A DNA stretch of 44,581 bases, taken from contig CALVVH010000003.1 of NCBI GenBank assembly GCA_944363805.1, positions 1-44,581 of the forward strand. The letters are read 5' to 3'. Below, one piece after another: positions 41,135 through 44,581 of the stretch. Position numbers and translations under genes: made by a program. How positions within the stretch are numbered: position 1 is the stretch's first letter; every line of letters begins with the position of its first letter. The DNA comes from an uncultured Bacilli bacterium. Its GTDB lineage: Bacteria; Bacillota_I; Bacilli_A; RF39; UBA660. The notes under the pieces were generated by a model. The model was not told where the DNA came from and did not search any database. It saw only the letters and a program-made list of their open reading frames with translations.

Positions 41135-41487
41135 GAAGGTGAAATAGTTGATTGTACAGTAAATGCAATTTATAATATTCCAATTGGTTTAATGTATGTA
41201 TCAGATTATGGTTATGCCCAAATCCTGAAAGTTGGTCATATAGTTTAAGTGATTATAATTTAGTTAGAGATAGTAATTGGCTTTATAATTCTATGTCAGA
41301 GTGGACTATTACTAGAAATTCTGCTGATGGAGATGTTTTTCAAATCAATAATAATGGCAGTGTTAGTAGTGCTATGATTGGGTATACAGGAGGATTTAAT
41401 AATACTAGACCTGTATTTTACTTAAATTTCGACGTCAAATATATTTCTGGCACAGGCACAGAAAGTGACCCTTATCGTATTCAATAA
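41135..41487 (+). pseudogene. remnant of a TasA-like surface protein gene (C-terminal part)
   Basis: Frame 1 reads IPIGLMYVSDYGYA. A shift near 41210 then leads to NPESWSYSLSDYNLV, DSNWLYNSMSEWTITRNS and RPVFYLNFDVKYISGTGTESDPYRIQ. These align with residues about 405-513 of the intact protein at 5429-6970 (VGLMYISDYYYGADPTNWAY, EWTISRRS, RPVFYLNSDV, DPYRIVL). The N-terminal three quarters are missing; the broken BRO gene abuts directly. Confidence 0.85.
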
Positions 41488-41488
41488 G

Positions 41489-41517
41489 TTGCTACTTTAT
41501 ATGTAGCGATTTTTTTG
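41489..41517 (+). terminator. terminator after the surface-protein remnant
   Basis: TTGCTAC/GTAGCGA (one G-T pair) with seven T following. It survives although the gene is broken. Confidence 0.75.
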
Positions 41518-41518
41518 A

Positions 41519-41524
41519 TATAAT
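41519..41524 (+). promoter_or_regulatory. extended -10 promoter (TGATATAAT)
   Basis: TATAAT with upstream TG, 28 nt before ATG 41547, overlapping the end of the terminator. Confidence 0.55.
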
Positions 41525-41546
41525 TATTAGTGCGAGGAGATATTAA

Positions 41547-42185
41547 ATGAAGAAAGTATTATTAATTATTGGTTTAATATTCTTAATAACGGGATGTACA
41601 AATGTAAAAAATTTGACATATGATGAAATTATTCAATATTTTGGTTCTAAGAGCATGCGGACAAACATGTATAGAACGGGATATAAATACTATTTGCCAC
41701 GAGGTATGCAAGTAGATAATAGTACACTTTTTAATGAAATACTTGATGATGGAACTTATACTTACTATTTATATGTTGATGTAGTAAGTTATTTAAATAA
41801 GGTCGACTATGAGTATGAAGTTAATCCTGCTAGTTTATATTCTAGGACTATTTCTAATGATGATAAATATGGTTATGTTGAGATAAATTTACAAGAAAAT
41901 AATAAATATTTAGTTGAAATTATGTATAATTATGCTAAAATAGAAGTGATAGTAGATGAAGATAGAATTAATAATGCTATGTTGTCTGCTATAAGCATTT
42001 TGAAAAGTATTGTGTATAATGATAGTGTAATTGCTGACTTATTGGAAAATAATATATTGGATTTTGCTGAAGAAGAATTCGATATTTTCAATAATAATCA
42101 GGAAGACAGCGATTATATTGAATTTGGCACGGACGATTATCAACCTATTGAAGAAGAAATTCCAGATACGGATTTAATTAACTAG
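41547..42185 (+). CDS. lipoprotein of unknown function
   Basis: 212 aa. The lipoprotein signal KKVLLIIGLIFLITGC has a good lipobox (LITG-C at residue 17). The mature part contains YDEIIQYFGSKSMRTNMYRTGYKYYLPRGM and a beta-rich middle (YTYYLYVDVVSYLNKVDYEY), and ends in a highly acidic tail. The YKYYLPRGM region recalls a conserved Firmicute lipoprotein family of unknown role. It is the first gene of the envelope cluster that follows (5-15 nt spacing). Confidence 0.75.
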   Translation: MKKVLLIIGLIFLITGCTNVKNLTYDEIIQYFGSKSMRTNMYRTGYKYYLPRGMQVDNSTLFNEILDDGTYTYYLYVDVVSYLNKVDYEYEVNPASLYSRTISNDDKYGYVEINLQENNKYLVEIMYNYAKIEVIVDEDRINNAMLSAISILKSIVYNDSVIADLLENNILDFAEEEFDIFNNNQEDSDYIEFGTDDYQPIEEEIPDTDLIN

Positions 42186-42199
42186 GAAAGGTGAACGCT

Positions 42200-43174
42200 A
42201 TGGGATTGTTTAATAAATTAAAAGATATATTATTTGAAGATGAAGAAGTAGAAGAAAAGGAAGTAAAGAAAGAAGAAAAAAGGGAAAAGAAAGAAGCAGT
42301 TATGGAACAAGTGAAGCCAATTGCGGAAAAGATTGAACCTCAAAGAAGAGTAGAGAATCCCGCATCAGTGGCTCCAACTAGAGAACAATCTAGAGTTCAA
42401 ACTAGTTCAACGAATTCTCAACAACCAAAGACAAATTGTTATAATTATAATAATACTATTAATGAAAGAGAGTTATTTAAATCAGATAATACTTTTCCGT
42501 TTCCTGATTTCGATGAAGAAGAGTTTTCTAGTTCATATTCTCGTCAACAGCCACAACAAAGAAGCAAAACTACAACTAATGTATTAGAGTATGAAAAGAA
42601 AAAGAAAATCGAAAAGAAATATGACTATGGACGTTATGAGAGAACTGAAACTAGAGAGGTAGTAGAAAAGAAAAAGTTTAAGCCTTCACCGATTATTTCA
42701 CCAGTTTATGGAATCTTAAATGAAGATTATAAAATTGAAGATATAAAAGATAAGACTGAAGAGTATGCTAGTAATAACTTAGATTTTAATAGTGTTAGAA
42801 AGAAAGCTTTTGGGGATATAGAAGCTTTGGAAGAAGCTGAACCTAAACAAACATATTATGAAGAAACTGTTACGGTTAAATTAAAAGAAAATGAAGAAGA
42901 AAAGAAACAAAAAGTTAAGACTATTGATGAATTATTAGAAGATACTGCTGATGTCGAAATAAATTTGGAAAAGCATAATAATAGAGTTAAACCAGAACCT
43001 CCAAAAGTGACAGAAGATTATGAAAAAGTCGATGAGGATTTAGAAGAAATAATTGAGCCGAAGAAATCTGAAAGTACTAATGTAGAATTGGAAGAAGATG
43101 ATGATACATTGGAAAATGATTTATTCGATTTAATTGATTCGATGTATGATAATAGAGAGGATGGTGATTACTAA
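42200..43174 (+). CDS. charged, largely disordered cytoplasmic protein
   Basis: 324 aa. After MGLFNKLKDILFED it is almost entirely Lys/Glu-rich and low complexity, with a Gln/Ser/Arg segment (residues 60-130). Short conserved-looking islands occur, for example FKPSPIISPVYGILNEDYKIED and FDLIDSMYDN at the C-terminus. The amphipathic N-terminus could be a membrane-targeting helix, as in MapZ/SepF-like division proteins, but I cannot claim homology. ATG 42200 follows AAAGGTGAA; the stop overlaps the next start. Confidence 0.65.
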   Translation: MGLFNKLKDILFEDEEVEEKEVKKEEKREKKEAVMEQVKPIAEKIEPQRRVENPASVAPTREQSRVQTSSTNSQQPKTNCYNYNNTINERELFKSDNTFPFPDFDEEEFSSSYSRQQPQQRSKTTTNVLEYEKKKKIEKKYDYGRYERTETREVVEKKKFKPSPIISPVYGILNEDYKIEDIKDKTEEYASNNLDFNSVRKKAFGDIEALEEAEPKQTYYEETVTVKLKENEEEKKQKVKTIDELLEDTADVEINLEKHNNRVKPEPPKVTEDYEKVDEDLEEIIEPKKSESTNVELEEDDDTLENDLFDLIDSMYDNREDGDY

Positions 43175-43470
43175 TGGAATTTTGGCTAGCTTTTTTACCT
43201 TTGATAATTTATTTCTTGTTGATTATTCTCTTAATTGTAGGAATAATTTTGGGAATAAAAACTATAATAACTATGAATAAAGTTGAAAAAGTTGTCGATA
43301 ATGTTAATGAAAAAGTTGAGTCTTTAAATTCAGTATTTAACTTAATTGATTTTACTACTGATAAGATTGCTGGTTTTACAGATAAAGTAATTGAAGTAGC
43401 TGGTAATTTATTTAGTAAATTACTATTTAGAAAAAAAAGAAAGAAGGATGATGAATATGAAGAAGAATAG
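43174..43470 (+). CDS. DUF948-like membrane protein
   Basis: 98 aa. One N-terminal membrane helix (FLPLIIYFLLIILLIVGIILGI) is followed by an amphipathic helical region (KVEKVVDNVNEKVESLNSVFNLIDFTTDKIAGFTDKVIE) and a basic end, the DUF948 pattern. DUF948 genes commonly sit next to YtxH genes, as here. The ATG shares a base with the preceding stop (TAATG) and the 3' end overlaps the next gene. Confidence 0.75.
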   Translation: MEFWLAFLPLIIYFLLIILLIVGIILGIKTIITMNKVEKVVDNVNEKVESLNSVFNLIDFTTDKIAGFTDKVIEVAGNLFSKLLFRKKRKKDDEYEEE

Positions 43471-43858
43471 TGGAATTGGTAAGTTTTTAGCAGGAGCTGC
43501 AGTTGGAGCAGGATTAGGTATTCTTTTTGCGCCAAAGTCTGGTAAAGAAACTAGAGCGGATATTAAAAAGAAGTTTAATGAAGTTTTAGAACAAGTTAAA
43601 ACTTTGCGAGCAGAAGACGTTAAAGAAATGATTGTGAAGAAGGTTAATGAACTTCAAGAACAATTGAAAGACTTGGATAAGGAAAAGGTATTGAAAGTAG
43701 CTAAACAAAAAGCTAAGAAAATTCAAAAGAAAGCAGAAGAACTTTATAAATTAGCAGTAGAAAAGGGAACTCCAGTATTAGAAAAGGCTACTAGAGAATT
43801 AAAAGAAGCTACTGCAGAAGCTTTAAAGAAAATTGTTGCCAAGTTAGAAGAAGAATAG
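43457..43858 (+). CDS. YtxH-domain protein
   Basis: 133 aa. The YtxH motif (GIGKFLAGAAVGAGLGILFAPKSGKETR) spans the N-terminal glycine-rich membrane segment. A long amphipathic coiled-coil-like helix follows (residues 35-130, many KKAEEL/KEATAE repeats). YtxH proteins are general-stress or envelope proteins of Firmicutes. ATG 43457, 8 nt after AAGGA, is preferred over ATG 43448. It is the last gene of the operon begun at 41547. Confidence 0.88.
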   Translation: MKKNSGIGKFLAGAAVGAGLGILFAPKSGKETRADIKKKFNEVLEQVKTLRAEDVKEMIVKKVNELQEQLKDLDKEKVLKVAKQKAKKIQKKAEELYKLAVEKGTPVLEKATRELKEATAEALKKIVAKLEEE

Positions 43859-43878
43859 GATTTTTCCTATTTTTTTTG
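43854..43878 (+). terminator. terminator of the YtxH operon
   Basis: AATAGGA/TCCTATT with loop TTTT, followed by eight T. It overlaps the stop codon. Confidence 0.85.
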
Positions 43879-43927
43879 TCGATTGTTTTTTCTTCGCAAA
43901 TATGATAAAATTTAATTGGTTAATGTT

Positions 43928-44527
43928 ATGATGAAAAGAAATTTGAAAATTTTTGCAGGTGCTTTAGCTCTTAGTGGGGCATTGATTGCTGGTGGAATAT
44001 CATATAATAGTGGGATGCCTCATCTTACTAATAGTGATTTTAATGTAAAAAGAGAAAAACAAGTTGAGGATGAACAAACACCTTATGCAAGTGTTATTAC
44101 TTCACAAGAGCTTGATAATTTAGTTAGTCCATTAACGGTTGATGATAGTCTTATTATTCCTTTAGAGAAATATTATTCTGAGGATGGTGATCCGCTTTAT
44201 AAGTTACCAGTTGAATATGATTTATATGATGTAGATCAAAGTTATGTTGTTCCTGGTATAATGCCTGTTGTTGAATTAAATGAAGATTATATTGTTTTTA
44301 ATGGTGGTGGATCTGTGATTTATCCTGATGGTTCAATGGCATTGTGTAGTCTTGATGGTTGCATTGGGGTAAAGACTGATTGGAGATATGCATTAATTCT
44401 TTATAGAGAGTTAATAAATAATGGTAGAGTAGCAGAGATGAATCCAGAAACGATAGCGACATTAGGAGAAGTATTAGAAATTGTAGAGGAAAGATATTAT
44501 GAAGGAATTGACCGTTACGAAAAATAG
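43928..44527 (+). CDS. secreted/anchored hypothetical protein
   Basis: 199 aa. N-terminal hydrophobic segment (KRNLKIFAGALALSGALIAGGISY), then an extracellular domain of about 160 residues with YVVPGIMPVVELNEDYIVFNGGGSVIYPDG and two close cysteines (CSLDGC) that could form a disulphide. I recognise no family. The start is ATG 43928 or 43931; ribosome binding is weak. It has no visible partner in the window. Confidence 0.6.
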   Translation: MMKRNLKIFAGALALSGALIAGGISYNSGMPHLTNSDFNVKREKQVEDEQTPYASVITSQELDNLVSPLTVDDSLIIPLEKYYSEDGDPLYKLPVEYDLYDVDQSYVVPGIMPVVELNEDYIVFNGGGSVIYPDGSMALCSLDGCIGVKTDWRYALILYRELINNGRVAEMNPETIATLGEVLEIVEERYYEGIDRYEK

Positions 44528-44536
44528 GTTCAGGCC

Positions 44537-44552
44537 ACGTGCTTAAGCACGT
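44537..44552. repeat. 16-bp palindrome after the last gene
   Basis: ACGTGC-TTAA-GCACGT, followed by AAATTGT...ACAATTT (44553-44579). The first hairpin has no T run, so it may be a processing or operator site, or a weak terminator with the second. Confidence 0.4.
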
Positions 44553-44581
44553 AAATTGTTAAGAATTTAAAGACAATTTAT

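Overview
This is a very AT-rich, gene-dense segment that uses the standard genetic code: TGA serves as a stop (for example 4286-4288) and tryptophan is TGG. Bce-type and Ytr-type ABC modules, a leucine T-box, a meso-DAP-type MurE, a tRNA-Gly close to that of Bacillus, a Cse60-like small protein and TasA-like surface proteins all point to a low-GC Bacillota of the Bacilli type. It is probably a walled, host- or gut-associated uncultured lineage, but I cannot place it further from sequence alone.

Layout. Positions 1-1400: a NatAB-like ABC exporter (permease cut by the window edge), minus strand. 1500-4890: zinc alcohol dehydrogenase, Ig-like lipid-free secreted protein, M29 aminopeptidase and M15 carboxypeptidase. 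5030-8000: an XRE regulator facing a TasA-like surface protein, a hypoxanthine-DNA glycosylase and a PPC-domain protein. 8030-13290: a BceAB-BceRS type antimicrobial peptide sensing/detoxification module with a small membrane peptide in front and a secreted protein behind. 13330-16260: adenosine deaminase, then an autoregulated GntR/ABC-2 operon. 16330-18511: a large HTH+TPR protein. 18520-24710: a redox cluster (aldo/keto reductase, FMN reductase, surface flavodoxin, MerR regulator) tied together by three matching promoters with 19-bp spacers, interleaved with a phosphodiesterase, a LysR regulator and an RlmN/Cfr-like radical SAM enzyme. 24760-26640: DUF4259-like and 5-hmdU-kinase-helical-domain-like proteins.

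26733-29700 is a compact (about 3 kb) integrated element flanked by 19-bp direct repeats. The right repeat is the 3' end of a tRNA-Gly gene. It carries a HUH replication initiator behind a GC-rich hairpin, a highly structured noncoding stretch, a ribbon-helix-helix regulator and a tyrosine integrase. 29684-35040 returns to housekeeping genes: tRNA-Gly(UCC), murE, trpS, a GH31 glycosidase and a leucine T-box. The T-box heads a membrane protein-leuS operon whose LeuRS carries a complete NUDIX domain inside its editing region. 38240-44581: kinase-like protein, Cse60-like protein, coiled-coil protein, trmB, an XRE regulator next to a frameshifted BRO/antirepressor gene and a decayed surface-protein gene, then a lipoprotein and a DUF948/YtxH envelope operon.

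The observations most worth following up are the NUDIX-containing LeuRS, the HUH Rep + integrase mini-element with a CRESS-like origin hairpin, the short RlmN/Cfr-like methylase with a leader mini-ORF, and the three-site MerR regulon. Most genes sit behind an extended -10 promoter (TGnTATAAT) with a very short leader, and many end in clear hairpin terminators.
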